Shown here piece after piece: positions 45,601 to 56,664 of a stretch of 64,000 bases of DNA. This DNA is from Sphaerolaimus hirsutus. Its lineage: Eukaryota; Nematoda; Chromadorea; Monhysterida; Sphaerolaimidae. The position numbers and the translations under genes were made by a program. The notes under the pieces were generated by a model. It searched no databases. It worked only from the letters and a program-made list of their open reading frames with translations, and was not told the origin of the DNA. The stretch is from contig OZ038456.1 of the NCBI GenBank assembly GCA_964036195.1, forward strand, positions 7,626,001-7,690,000, written 5' to 3'. The first letter of the stretch is position 1. Each line of letters starts with the position of its first letter.

Positions 45601-48600
45601 TCCTGGTTCCGACCTCACATGTGATGCTATCGACCCTCGATTAGGCCATACAGCACGTTTTGAATACTTAGGTATAAAAATGCTAACGCAAGCCTCTGGG
45701 GAGGCTGTGGATTCTGAAAGGGGATGTTCTCAGCTTCGCAACGGTATAAAATATAGCCATTACATCTCCTTAGTTCTGGCCTCACATGAGATGCGATCAC
45801 CCAAGAGTAGTGCATGCAGCACGTTTTGAAATCTTAGGTATAAAATCGTGACAGTGAACCTTCTTGAGAGTGGTAGATTCTGAAAGAGAATTTTCTCAGC
45901 TTTCCAATGGTATAGACCACAGCATTTAGTTTTTCCTGGTTCCTACCTCACATGTGATGCTATCGACCCTCGATTAGGCCATACAGCACGTTTTGAATAC
46001 TTAGGTATAAAAATGCTAACGCAAGCCTCTGGGGAGGCTGTGGATTCTGAAAGGGGATGTTCTCAGCTTCGCAACGGTATAAAATATAGCCATTACATCT
46101 CCTTAGTTCCGGCCCCACATGAGATGCGATCACCCAAGAGTAGTGCATGCAGCACGTTTTGAAATCTTAGGTATAAAATCGTGACTGTGAACCTTCTTGA
46201 GAGTGGTAGATTCTGAAAGAGATATTTCTCAGCTTTCCAATGGTATAGACCACAGCATTTAGTTTTTCCTGGTTCCGACCTCACATGTGATGCTATCGAC
46301 CCTCGATTAGGCCACACAGCACGTTTTAAAATCTTAGGTATAAAAATGCTAACGCGAGCCTCTGGGGAGGCTGTGGATTCTGAAAGGGGATGTTCTCAGC
46401 ATCACAACGGTATAAAATATTGCCGTTACGTCTCCTTAGTTCCGGCCCCACATGAGATGTGATCACCCAAGAGTAGTGCGCGCAGCATGTTTTGAAATCT
46501 TAGGTATAAATATGCTAACGCGAGCTTCTGGGGGGGCTGTGGATTCTGAAAGAGGATGTTCTCAGCTACGCAACGGTATAAAATATAGCTGTTACGTCTC
46601 CTTAGTTCCAGCCTCACATGAGATGCGATCACCCAAGAGTAGTGCATGCAGCACGTTTTGAAATCTTAGGTATAAAATCGTGACTGTGAACCTCCTTGAG
46701 AGTGGTAGATTCTGAAAGAGAATTTTCTCAGCTTTCCAATGGTATAGACCACAGCATTTAGTTTTTCCTGGTTCCGACCTCACATGTGATGCTATCGACC
46801 CTCGATTAGGCCACACAGCACGTTTTAAAATCTTAGGTATAAAAATGCTAACGCGAGCCTCTGGGGAGGCTGTGGATTCTGAAAGGGGATGTTCTCAGCA
46901 TCACAACGGTATAAAATATTGCCGTTACGTCTCCTTAGTTCCGGCCCCACATGAGATGTGATCACCCAAGAGTAGTGCACGCAGCATGTTTTGAAATCTT
47001 AGGTATAAATATGCTAACGCGAGCTTCTGGGGGGGCTGTGGATTCTGAAAGAGGATGTTCTCAGCTACGCAACGGTATAAAATATAGCTGTTACGTCTCC
47101 TTAGTTCCGGCCTCACATGAGATGTGATCACCCAAGAGTAGTGCGCGCAGCATGTTTTAAAATCTTAGGTATAAATATGCTAACGCGAGCTTCTGGGGGG
47201 GCTGTGGATTCTGAAAGAGGATGTTCTCAGCTACGCAACGGTATAAAATATAGCCGTTACGTCTCCTTAGTTCCGGCCTCACATGAGATGTGATCACCCA
47301 AGAGTAGTGCGCGCAGCATGTTTTAAAATCTTAGGTATAAATATGCTAACGCGAGCTTCTGGGGAGGCTGTGGATTCTGAAAGAGGATGTTCTCAGCTAC
47401 GCAACAGTATAAAATATAGCCATTACGTCTCCTTAGTTTTGGCCTCAGTCTTGATGCAATCACCTCATGTCACCATTCCATGCTAAAATGCTCAATTTTG
47501 CTATATATAAGAGGAAACAGAAAAAATGAAATATCATTTTTTTGTCAGTGTTATACAAGCAAGACTTTAAGAAAATAAAATTTTTTTTGATGTGTCCAAC
47601 TTTTGGCTACTGACTCGTAGACTGACTCATATATATACACATTCAATAAACCCCATTTTTCAATGCTAGCCCCATACAACAAAAAATAGCAAAAGAATCA
47701 CACCGCAGTCGATCGTGGGTGGGGAAGAAGCGGTTGCGCACAGCTACCCCTGGCAAGTTTGGCTGGTTGCCACGGGCAGGTGGAGTTGCGGAGCCTCACT
47801 CATCGACCCATCCTGGGTGCTCACCGCCGCCCATTGCGTCGAGGATGGCGGGTGCGTTTTGCGGCAAAAATGAAAAGCGCCATGACGCTGGCGTTTGGCG
47901 TTAGCGCCAAACGACGCCCCGGTGGTGAAAGCGCCATGGTGCTTATAAGCTTTGCGCCATTTTGTTGTAGCTTCAATGACGTTTGGCGCTGGAGGTCAGA
48001 AAAGCGCAATGACGCTGGTGTTTGGCGTTAGCGCCAAAAAAACCGCCTCGGCGGAGAAAGCGCCATGGTGCTTTTGCAGCTTTGCGCCATTTTGCTGTAG
48101 CTCCGTTGGCGTTCGGTGCTGGGGGTCAGAAAAGTGCCATGGCGATAACCTTGGCGTTTCTTCCTTCACTACCCCCCCAAAAAAAAACAAAAAACAAAAA
48201 CAAACACCAACATCAACTGCAGATCAGCACTGCCGGCATCAGCATTTTCCGCCCGTCTGGGCGCCCACGACAAAAACAGCCCAGAACAAACGCGCGCTGT
48301 CAGCGAAGTGCCAGTCCCGCAAATTGAGAAGTGAGATATAAAATGGCAAATAGCATTCAAAAAAATCACCGATTTTTTTGAGAATATATATAAATATATC
48401 ACTCCAAATTATAAATTAATTATAAATAATTATAATTAATAAATTATAAATTATAAATATATAAATATATAAAAATATTTTTATTATATAAATTATATAT
48501 ATTTAAAATATATGTAAACATATCACACAGAATTTGAAAAATATATAAATATATATTAATTACGGGTTATTTAAATCTAGTGTGATTTTCGAAAATATAA

Positions 48601-51600
48601 ATGATGGTTTTTTTTTAAATGCTAATGGCAAATGCGAAGTGAATTGCAGAGTTGTACAAATACTGGTATTTTTGGAAAACGTAAACGTAAATGTAAATAC
48701 CTTTTCTAAATTGTGAGTATCAATACTGAAAACGTAAAATACTTTTAAAATACCCGGGTAAACGTAAAAAAAACGTAAACGTAAAAATTTCTTTGAAGTG
48801 CACCACCCATGATCAAGTGCATTGAAAAACACTTTTGTTTTTCCTATTTCAACCATTTCTCTGCTGATACGATCACATTCTTGCTTACCTATGTTATTTA
48901 TCAAACAATTAAGAAGCTAATTGGCCAAAAACAAATTGTACTTATTGTATCAGAAAAAAGTTCTAAAATGTACTGTTTTTGTGTATTTTCCATACGATTT
49001 TTACGTTTTCTCTGGTACCCGGGTAATTGTGCCAGGAAAACGTAACAAAACGTAATGGTATTTTTGGAAAACGTAAACGTAAACGTAAATATAAATACCC
49101 AAATAATCGGGTATTTCGGGTAAACGTAAATACGTTTTTCCAACTCTGGTGAATTGAGAAGTGAAATGAGAAGAAAATTGGAAAAGCGAAGGGAAATGGC
49201 ATGTAAATTGGCAAAAGCGGAATAAAAAATAAAATAAAAAGTAAATTCCCTTCGCTTTTGTTAATTTCCTTCTCAATTCATGTCTTACTTCTCATTTCAC
49301 TTGCATTTGCCATTTTACTTGTCACTTCCCAATTTGCGGAACTGGCCCCAGGTCCACATGCACGCGCAATATGGAAATAGTTCGGGCAATGATATAGCAC
49401 TGATCAAATTGGCAACCCCCGCAACGATTACGTGCGTTTTTGCCCAATTTTTGTGGGCGTACATGACAATTTTTAATATTGAAATGTATTTCGCAGGCCA
49501 AAAGTGAAGTCGATTTGTCTGCCGACCAGTTCTGATTCGTGGAGGGATGATAACACCACTGTGGTTGTTTCTGGTTGGTTACAGAGTTAATAAAATACTG
49601 GTATTTTTGGATGATAATTAATGAAAGATTGGTATGGTAATTAATGGACACACCCCTAGGAAATTGATGAGAAAAATGTGTTGTCCCATTAATGAGGCTG
49701 CATAGAACAAATAACCCTGACAACAAAAAAACATGGTCTAGTTTTTATGATAACATAATTTATGACATTTGACACTTGTCCTAGACCGTGAAGCTCATTA
49801 AATCAAGATCAAGGCATTACATGTAAAATATTTCACTTACAACCCACAAACACTGTTGAAAAATTAAAAAAAATTAACAGCTAATTTTCCTATTTAACAA
49901 TGTTTCACACATTAGTTATCATTAACACTGGGCAGTTGGCATTGAAAACACAAATTGTAGTGACTAGACTTTGCAGCTGTCAGGAGCATTTAAAAAAACC
50001 ACAAGCCTTTCAATTCCACAGGCTGGGGAACCTTATCCCAAGGTGGCTCCACTTCCCAAAAACTCCAGCATGTAGTAGTTCAATGTGACATCACCCAGTG
50101 CGAGTCGGCCTATCAAAGCATGAGGCCCATTGCCGACAATGAAATGTGCGCCGATGGCCCAGGCAAGGACTCTTGTCAGGTATTAGGGGACTTGCATTCC
50201 AAAAATGCATATACCGTATTACCTCGAATTAACCCCCCCTTGAATTAACCCCCCCCTCGAAATACCCCCCCTAAATTTCGGCTGAGGAAATAATAAACCC
50301 CCCCCTCGAAATACCCCCCCTAAAATTGAGTGTAACGTGAACGTACATGACAAATACCGCAGTTTGTGATCTGTACAATGCAGAACACACGTTAAAACTG
50401 ATGATTAAGTGACGTTAGGGAAGGTTTTTTGTGTATATACCAGAGTTGGAAAAACGTATTTACGTTTACCCAAAATACCTGGTTATTTGGTTACTTATAT
50501 TTACGTTTACGTTTACGTTTTCCAAAAATACCATTATGTTTTGTTACGTTTTCCTAACCAAAATACCCGGGTACTATGGAAAACGTAAAACGTCTGATCT
50601 TTAGTAGCTTTTTAGTGGCCGTTCCCTCAGACGAAACTGCATATTTCCATGAATTCTCTACAGATTTTGATTGTCGAGCACTAAAAATGATCAGAATGAT
50701 GTGGCGATCCCATTAGTGCAGCGATTAGGATGATTACAAACCATAGCTAAAACATTTTATAAACTCCGATCATAGTAACCATTGTCTACCGCCCATAGTC
50801 GATGCCACACAGATAATGTAGGTAACTGTATTTTGTCATAATCTGACAACAAATTATGAACAAAATAGTGAAAGAAATGTCATATTTATGATTAAAAATT
50901 CAACACAATTCTAGGTACTCTCTTCAGATAGGTGTGGCAGATTTCAAAGTATATTTGATGGGGTGTTTTTCCAAAAAAAGACTAAAAACAGTTGTAAAAG
51001 TTTCAATGCACTGAAATTACTGTCTTCAAGTTCCCCTTACATCGGTGGCTGTAGAGTGGCCATTTAGCCATGGGCTTGTGAAATTTGCTAAAATAATCAA
51101 TGTGGGAACAAAATAATTTGAATGAAACTTATGTATCTGATTTAATTACAAAAAGGTGTAATTTTTGCTCAATTTTTATGTTTATCTCATCGCTGTTTGT
51201 GTTAGATCATTATCATTTGTTATAGTTGTCTCACTCATGTTGTTGATTATGGTGAGCATGTAGTGCTAAAGACATGAAGATATTGCATGGACATCAGCGA
51301 TTCCAAAGCACAGTGGCAAATATGACACATATAACATTTTTACGTTTACGCTTTTTTTTACGTATTCCTTGGTATTTTAAAAATACCTTACATTTTAGTA
51401 TTTATACTTTTGATTTGGAAAATGTATTTACGTTTACGTTTACGTTTTCTAAAAATACCAGTATTTGTACAACTCTGGTATATACAGTTATATATGCCTA
51501 TAAACACGTATACATCTATGTAATTGTTCGATTTTTCTACGTCTGCGTATGGGGAATTTCCGAAAATTTCTGGCGAAATAATAGACCCCCCCCCTCGAAT

Positions 51601-53872
51601 TATCCCCCCCTCAAATTTTGCTGGCGAAATAATAAACCCCCTGGGGGTATTTCGAGGTAATACGGTATCCACAATTTTCAATATTTCAAAATCGCATTTT
51701 AAAGTTTAGCAATGGCCCGACGGCGCCATGTTAAGGCGACAAAGATTGCCCCGCACTTTTTAGATAGATCGGACATTTCTCTACAAGTTTTGTATCTACC
51801 AATTTTGTCGGCCGGCAAATACTTACGGAGTTATTATATTTTAGAAATCACCTAAAATTGGGAACTGAACATTTGGAATTAAAAGTTAAATAACTTCTTA
51901 ATGGTGCATCGTAGGCAAAAACCAAGTACACCACTGCAAAGCCCGAGTCTAAGAGTACCCCTACCTAAATACCTAAGCGTATTTGATATATAGTGCAAAA
52001 TAGATTTGGAGATTCACGTGTGTACTTTTGGAAATGAAACTTTTTTTCTATGGGAATTCCGACCTGCTCTTCACGAGCGATCCGAATCACGCCTGCACTT
52101 TTGGAAATGAAACTATTTTTTGGATCTGTGCATTTTTGATATGAGGCTCCGGCGGTCTGAGATGGATTTATGCATTTTCGACATGAAAGTCCTGTTTTTC
52201 ATAGGGGACTGGTCATGGATATGTGAACTTTAGATGTGAAGATTGCGATTTTTCTGAAAACCGGTACCACTGTATCTCAGGAACAAAATGGACTATAACG
52301 CTGATTTTTTTTCTAAAATGGGCAAAACTATACGTGAATGTCGAATCCACGCCTAACTAGATTTTTATGGATTTGGTGCTCGTGTACTTTTGGAATGGAT
52401 CTCCCCATTTAGTCTGCTTCACAGAAGTTATGGGTCTTTTACCATATTGTGTCCAATGGACTTTTTCCAAGCCCGCTCCACATTAGACTAGGGATGGCTG
52501 GTGTTTTTTAACCGTCTCTAAAAAAAATGTATGTGTTTTTTTAAACAGAGGCATCGAAACTGTTGTTTTTTTATTAAAAAAACGTCAGCCAAATTTTTTT
52601 GTATTTAAGCACCAGGTATTTTGCATTTTTTGCGTTCAGGCAAGCAATTCACAGACACATCACCATTGGTGGTGGTTGTTTTCATTGGTTTTGAGGCATT
52701 TTTAAGGTAAAAATAATAATAATAATTTGTGTAATAATGAGCCGTGATATTTTATTGTAGAATACAATATCCAGCCAATGTGCTCCCACATACTTCTACA
52801 GTGTGAGACATCACTGTCAATGTATTAGCCTTCTGTTATAATCTCATCTAAGCCCTATTCCATGCAAAACTTGACTTGGAGTCACAAACATCCAACAAAA
52901 GGCAATATACGTAACAAGTCGATAAAAAATGGATATTTTTGACAGAAATAATGTTTTTTATGCTATCCCATTGCTCCACAGCCATTCTATGGCTATATTA
53001 AACATCACAAAATACAGGCAATTGTTTGATATACCTGTATAGCTTTTAAAAAAAACATTTTATTGTTAAAAAAACGTTTTAAATTGAAAAAAAGTTTTTT
53101 AACAAACAGGGTCGTTAAAAATATAGTTGGCTATCCCTACATCAGACTGTTTGCTGTGAAAATCACTTCACAGATCATCAGGGCAGATCGCAGATATTGA
53201 GCTGAAGTGACTTCACAATTATTCATGGCACATCACACACACATTGAGTTAAACATAGAAAAATTATGTGTGATGCACCATGAGTGTAATGTGGTGCTTT
53301 CACGGACACATGATGTCAATCACAGACCCTGTAAAGTAGTGTCAAACGCCATGCAAAATGTCAAGCAGTGTTAATTGTCATGGTAAATGTAAAGTTAAGT
53401 GCCAATTGTCATGCAAAGTTCAGTAATACAACTTTTTTTGGCTTTGATTGACATTTTACATTTACTTTAGACAGTCTGGGACTGCCGCATTGTGTAGTGC
53501 ATTTTATGAACATTGACAATCGTGATGATAGTTGAAGTATGTGGATTATGGAAGTGTCAACAAACAGGCCACACCCATCATTCTTCACGGTGCATCACAC
53601 ACCAATTGATAGCAGCGGAAATCACTTCACTGTGCCTCACAGCGAATCATACTCACTGATTTCTAGTCACTTCACAGTCCTTCACCTATCTTCACATTCT
53701 ACCCCACTTGCAGGGTGACAGTGGGGGACCCCTAATTGCCCGCAAAAATGGTCGCTACGTTCTGGCTGGAGTAGTTTCTTGGGGCTATGGATGTGCCAAA
53801 GTTGGCTATCCAGGTGTTTATGCTCATGTGCCCTACTACAGGGATTGGATCCAAGAGAAAAGTGGCCTGTGA
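36634..53872 (+). CDS. Secreted CUB-domain trypsin-like serine protease
   Basis: Exons: 36634-36810 (signal peptide [22 protein letters not shown] start), 37019-about 37163 (CUB core [10 protein letters not shown]), about 37618-37738 (CUB end [17 protein letters not shown]), 41964-42067 (linker), 47709-47851 (IVGG start, catalytic His in LTAAHC), 48223-48307, 49352-49431 (catalytic Asp in NDIALIKL), 49497-49573, 50022-50179 and 53714-53872 (catalytic Ser in GDSGGP, stop TGA). All later junctions obey GT-AG and phase; only the exon 2/3 junction is unresolved. Asp in GKDSCQ before the active Ser predicts trypsin-like cleavage after Arg/Lys. The protein is about 400 residues. The residue before IVGG is Ser (GMSQS), not the usual Arg/Lys, so activation may differ or a small exon may be missing between 42067 and 47709. 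CUB domains bind proteins or glycans; digestion, moulting or immunity roles are all possible. Confidence 0.9.
37185..37480. repeat. CCCTGTAAAATG foldback in protease intron 2
   Basis: Tandem CATGCAAAGTGTCAAAAGTC / ATGTAAAATGCCCTG units end in a reversed TTTTACAGGGTCTGG. The family recurs at about 3305, 30395, 41445, 53330 and 59737. Confidence 0.7.
37961..38291. mobile_element. CCGTATTT element, TTGCTTGAATA subfamily (D)
   Basis: CCGTATTTGCTTGAATAGTC ... GATTATTCAAGCAAATACGG with TA on the right. C-runs are shorter than in A/B. It lies in protease intron 3. Confidence 0.8.
38575..39050. repeat. Imperfect ~470-bp palindrome
   Basis: The arms contain ATTACATGAGTGTGGAT and ATCCACACTCATGTAAT, and GGGAACCAACTTTACATTT-like sequence near the centre (about 38820). 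The outer words (GCTCGGCGTGATTTTGACG) resemble the adjacent TTAA palindrome. Confidence 0.75.
39108..39243. mobile_element. TTAA-flanked near-perfect palindromic MITE
   Basis: It reads TTAAGCGGGAATTAGAGCTC ... GAGCTCTAATTCCCGCTTAA, with arms of about 63 bp and a central TAATTAATT. TTAA at both ends fits a piggyBac-type target. Confidence 0.8.
39256..39600. mobile_element. CCGTATTT element, subfamily C, right end missing
   Basis: CCGTATTTCTTCTAATAGAA with GGGCACCCTTCTATT words. It merges into unrelated sequence before any right terminus. Confidence 0.65.
39935..40855. repeat. Foldback with ~260-bp arms
   Basis: The left arm from TGTACATGGTCCGGCTGAAA to about 40200 is reversed at about 40590-40855 (ending GCCGGACCATGTACA). 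The arms contain the GTGCTCGCCATTCG and CCACAGTTCCGCAGT words. No transposase is visible in the about 390-bp middle. Confidence 0.85.
40856..41885. repeat. Duplicated block, copy 2
   Basis: It parallels 29530-30840 without the 29603-30031 insertion. It ends shortly before protease exon 4. Confidence 0.75.
42295..42960. mobile_element. hAT-type element, TAGGGTTGG termini
   Basis: TAGGGTTGGAAAAAAAACG ... CATCGGCCAACCCTA with 8-bp duplication GGTATATC (42287-42294, 42961-42968). T- and A-runs form the subterminal hairpins. A related copy is 52489-53139; decayed ones lie near 57412 and 60397-61045. Confidence 0.85.
43099..47635. mobile_element. TIR-bounded element carrying a satellite array
   Basis: The left TATGAGTCAGTCTACGAGTC and right GACTCGTAGACTGACTCATA are inverted, each next to AAAGCTGGACACC / GTGTCCAACTTTTGG. 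Everything between is mostly the tandem array. It lies wholly in protease intron 4. Confidence 0.75.
43300..47460. repeat. 333-bp dimeric satellite array
   Basis: Repeat period is about 333 bp, made of two diverged ~166-bp halves. One half carries GGTATAGACCACAGCATTTA, the other GGGGAGGCTGTGGATTCTG. Both share CACGTTTTGAAATCTTAGG. About ten dimers lie in one orientation. The leftmost units (43300-about 43640) are reversed. Toward the right (46400-47430) only the second half repeats. Open frames recur with the period and are not genes. Confidence 0.9.
47860..48165. repeat. GCGCC-rich MITE in protease intron 5
   Basis: AAAGCGCCATGACGCTGGCG and GCGCCAAACG words occur in direct copies, starting about 10 bp after the exon 5 donor. 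Confidence 0.65.
48308..49351. mobile_element. MITE that constitutes protease intron 6
   Basis: The intron begins GTGCCAGTCCCGCAAATTG and ends CAATTTGCGGAACTGGCCCC plus AG. These are inverted copies of one another and match the termini of the elements at 6466-6686 and 23372-23594. Exon 6 (ending at 48307, GAA) and exon 7 (starting at 49352, GTC) join in phase 0. A hAT MITE (48647-49148) is nested inside, so the core element is about 530 bp. Confidence 0.85.
48647..49148. mobile_element. hAT-type MITE nested in intron 6
   Basis: CAGAGTTGTACAAATACTGG ... CGTTTTTCCAACTCTG with 8-bp duplication GTGAATTG (48639-48646, 49149-49156). Confidence 0.9.
50214..51665. mobile_element. CCGTATTA-type TA element with nested hAT MITE
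   Basis: CCGTATTACCTCGAATTAAC ... TCGAGGTAATACGG. Its interior is interrupted at GTATATAC. It lies in protease intron 9. Confidence 0.85.
50441..51477. mobile_element. hAT-type MITE, CAGAGTTG / ACGTTTACG-rich
   Basis: The 8-bp duplication GTATATAC lies at 50433-50440 and 51478-51485. The relative at 36176-36186 shows the single, uninterrupted target. Confidence 0.92.
51666..52488. other. Intronic sequence, no exon seen
   Basis: Protease intron 9. Repeated phrases such as TTTGGAAATGAAAC occur at about 52020-52110, with no recognisable terminus. Confidence 0.4.
52489..53139. mobile_element. hAT-type element, TAGGGATGG termini
   Basis: TAGGGATGGCTGGTG ... GTTGGCTATCCCTA with flanks CATTAGAC / CATCAGAC, an 8-bp duplication with one change. 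It is related to 42295-42960. Confidence 0.8.
53140..53713. repeat. CACTTCACAG-rich foldback in protease intron 9
   Basis: AAATCACTTCACAG words in both directions bracket a CCTGTAAAGTAG foldback (about 53330-53475). Confidence 0.5.
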
Positions 53873-54400
53873 TTAACAATGTTGGCACTGAGCCATGTTT
53901 AGTGAATAGTCTAAATTATAAACTAGAAACGTGAAATGACTGATAAAAAGGTAGCATAATTTTTTTATTGAGACCATTGTGGTGTGAACGTTTTCTGTAG
54001 AATATTGCTTTAGTAATACAGAAACTGTATTCACATTCATATACATAAAATGTCTATAAATGGGTTTTAAGGATAATGGCACTACACACACAGCAAAAAA
54101 AAGTCAGAAGCCGGGAGTCATAATCCATAACCAAAAACGAAATCGGAACTCAAATCAATCGAATGTTTCAAAAATGTATGGCGGCCTCTTTTTTATAACT
54201 AAAAGCGTTTCAACGCACTTCTAGTCATTACTTCCGACTTCTAGTTATGATTTTTGTTCAAGTGCTGTGTGTGGTGCGCATTTATGTATGTATTAATGAA
54301 TATGTATCAATTTTTAAATTGAACCACGATTTATTTCGGTTGACGGTATTTTCAGTCTCGCGCATGGCTCGGCTTGGGTTGCCAGCGAGACGGGTCAAAT
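53873..54400. other. Protease 3' flank; small TIR unit
   Basis: No canonical AATAAA was found close to the stop. A unit at about 54083-54275 has CACACACAGCA ... TGCTGTGTGTGG ends and CGACTTCTAGTTATG / inverted words. Confidence 0.4.
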
Positions 54401-54620
54401 GTAGTGATGTAAAAGCGCCATGGCGCTGGCGCCTTGTGCTAGCGCCAAAACAAAAAGCGCCATGGCGCTTTTGGCGCTATTTTTTATTAGCGCCAAGAAC
54501 AAAATGCCTGGCGCTGCCGCTTGGCGCTAGCGCCAAAGTAAAAAGCGCCATGGCGCCATTTGCTCTGGCGCCATTGGCGCTTGGCGCTAGTGGTCGGAAA
54601 GCGCCATGGCGCGTTATTTT
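54401..54620. repeat. GCGCCATGGCGC MITE
   Basis: It begins TAGTGATGTAAAAGCGCC and consists of GCGCCATGGCGC / GGCGCTAGCGCC words. The right terminus is unclear. Confidence 0.65.
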
Positions 54621-55062
54621 ACTTATCAATACACTTCTAGCAGAGTAGCACTTGAAATGACACTCTACCGCATACAAACTGAGCATTTCCGCATCATACT
54701 AAGTGACTAGCATACTAAATGATGCACCTCCCGCCACAGGCGGCATCGCGCCTCACATAAAAACAGATGCGCAATGGGTGACAACTAAACGCACACCCGC
54801 ATCCACAAAAAAACAGAGCGACACTCAATCCCATCACACTACACCTTTGGTCTGCGCTGCCACTGACGGGTTTGCATTTCTACGCACATAAGCCCGGCAC
54901 GCACATTCCAACACATTCCAGCATTTCTCATGCCAACATAACTACCTAATAGCATAATTGTGACATTCATTTCCACAGTAGTGTTCAGTTCTCCTGCCGC
55001 CTTTGAGGATGCGTCACAAAGGCATCTTTAGGTACCCATTGAGAGGATTAAGAGGCCGCCAT
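54621..55062. other. No gene recognised
   Basis: Between the converging protease and MACROD genes. There are a few modest open frames but no splice-supported exon. Confidence 0.4.
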
Positions 55063-55470
55063 TAGGGTTCAAACGGAATCCCGATCCTGATCCCGAGAAT
55101 CTCCCAAGTACGGGATCCCGATCCCGGAAAAAATAGTGACGATTATAAAAAGTGACAAAATTACATTGTTGCGTGCAAAAATGTGAACGCAAACTCCCAG
55201 CGTCCATTTGATGTCACTTTTCTGGCATCCAACAGTGTTTGAGACCTTTATGAACAACTGTGAATGCCATAACAGTGACAAAAATCTCTATCCCTAGACC
55301 CCAATCCCGATCCCGATCCCGTGACCCCAATCCCAGCCAATCCCGATCCCGATCCCGAATTCTCGAAATACCAATCCCGATCCCCATCCCGAAACCCCAA
55401 TACCGATCCCGAAATCTCAAAAAGTGAATCCCGATCCCGATCCCGAAAAGTCAATCCCGTTTGAACCCTA
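55063..55470. mobile_element. hAT-type MITE with ATCCCG repeats
   Basis: TAGGGTTCAAACGGAATCCC ... CCGTTTGAACCCTA with duplication GCCGCCAT on both sides. The subterminal regions are GATCCC hexamer arrays in inverted halves. Confidence 0.9.
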
Positions 55471-55551
55471 GCCGCCATGTGCATGATGTGTCTATGTGCA
55501 TGCCGGGTTTATGTGCGTAATAGGCCTGGCCCCTGCATTGGTTCATTGTGC

Positions 55552-55788
55552 CTACACACACTAGTTTTCACCGTGACTTCGTGTGAAAACTGAAATTTGT
55601 TCAAATGCAAATTAATGAACACGGTTGAATGATTTTATTCTATTTAAATTGGAATTTAAATTAATGAAAGTTAAAATTTGAAAATTTTCAAACTAAAACA
55701 CATATAGCATACAAAAAGAGTAGGCTGGATGTCGCCATGTGGCCATTTCAGTTTTCACATCGGTCACGGTGAAAACTAGTGTGTGTAG
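55552..55788. mobile_element. MITE, CTACACACACTAG termini
   Basis: CTACACACACTAGTTTTCAC ... GAAAACTAGTGTGTGTAG, AT-rich interior. A decayed relative is at about 23150-23345. Confidence 0.8.
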
Positions 55789-56009
55789 AGCCATTATAAA
55801 GGCGGGGCCATCGACTAGAGAACCTACCGAAGCGAAAATTAGCAGAACGGAAAGTGTAATTTACCTTTATTTCTTGTGTATTCTGTCGGTGATTTTTTTC
55901 GACCATTTTTAACGCGAAGAAAAATTGCGCCGGAAGGAATTCAAACCACAGCATAAAAAACGTCGTCTAGCGATATTTCAAGGACATATATCGAATGGGA
56001 AAGGCCTTA

Positions 56010-56421
56010 CCGTATTTCTTCTAATAGAACGGCATACCTCAAATAGAACGGCACCAATAATAGAACGGCATGTTTTGGCCCGTTTTTGCGCTCACGAAAA
56101 CAATAGAACGGCACCTCCAATAGAATGGAGGCAGGTAGAAATTACGTTGGCAGTGTGCCAAAACACAAAAATATATAAAAATGGATGGCGAGAACGATCA
56201 AAGCGCATTCAAATAGATATTAACTTTCAAATTGATGCTCTGACATTGAAATATGGCTCAAGGTTCATTGAAAAATAAGGCTATGTTCAAAAAAGAAATG
56301 GCTGAAAAAAATTGGTGAAAAAATAGAATGGCAGCCTCCAATAGAACGGCACCTCTAATAGAACGGCAGATAAATGTTGACGAAACAATAGAACGGCGCT
56401 CCACTATTAACAGAAATACGG
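56010..56421. mobile_element. CCGTATTT element, subfamily C
   Basis: CCGTATTTCTTCTAATAGAA ... TTAACAGAAATACGG with TA flanks. It lies just downstream of the distal MACROD terminal exon. Confidence 0.85.
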
Positions 56422-56583
56422 TATTTCAAGTTCCGACATAAAGTAATCAAAATACCACAATGGAAATTTCCTTGTCTGTAAACAAAAGATGATTCGAGCA
56501 AAATGGCTTTTAAACATCTAATTAATAAGAATAGAAACCTCCTTGAACATCTTACACAGTCTTTGAGAAGAATTTTTTGGAAA

Positions 56584-56664
56584 TCATTTGAAATAATCAG
56601 CCATCAGACGTCTGTATATCTTTACATCTTTGTCCAAGAAAACGCAGAAAATTATTCGCTCAAC
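56584..56664 (-). CDS. MACROD: MACROD distal terminal exon (alternative b)
   Basis: After acceptor TTTTTCTCGTAG it reads [19 protein letters not shown] and ends in YFK plus TGA, 26 codons plus stop. This is the typical C-terminal strand-helix of MACROD proteins. It fits the phase-0 donor at 57206. No AATAAA is evident just downstream. Confidence 0.85.
   Translation of the reverse strand, partial: VERIIFCVFLDKDVKIYRRLMADYFK

Noticed and set aside
43295-47486. Repeated 61-83-codon open frames across the satellite
   Set aside because: They recur with the 333-bp period in more than one frame and on both strands. A period divisible by three keeps them open. Nothing suggests translation.
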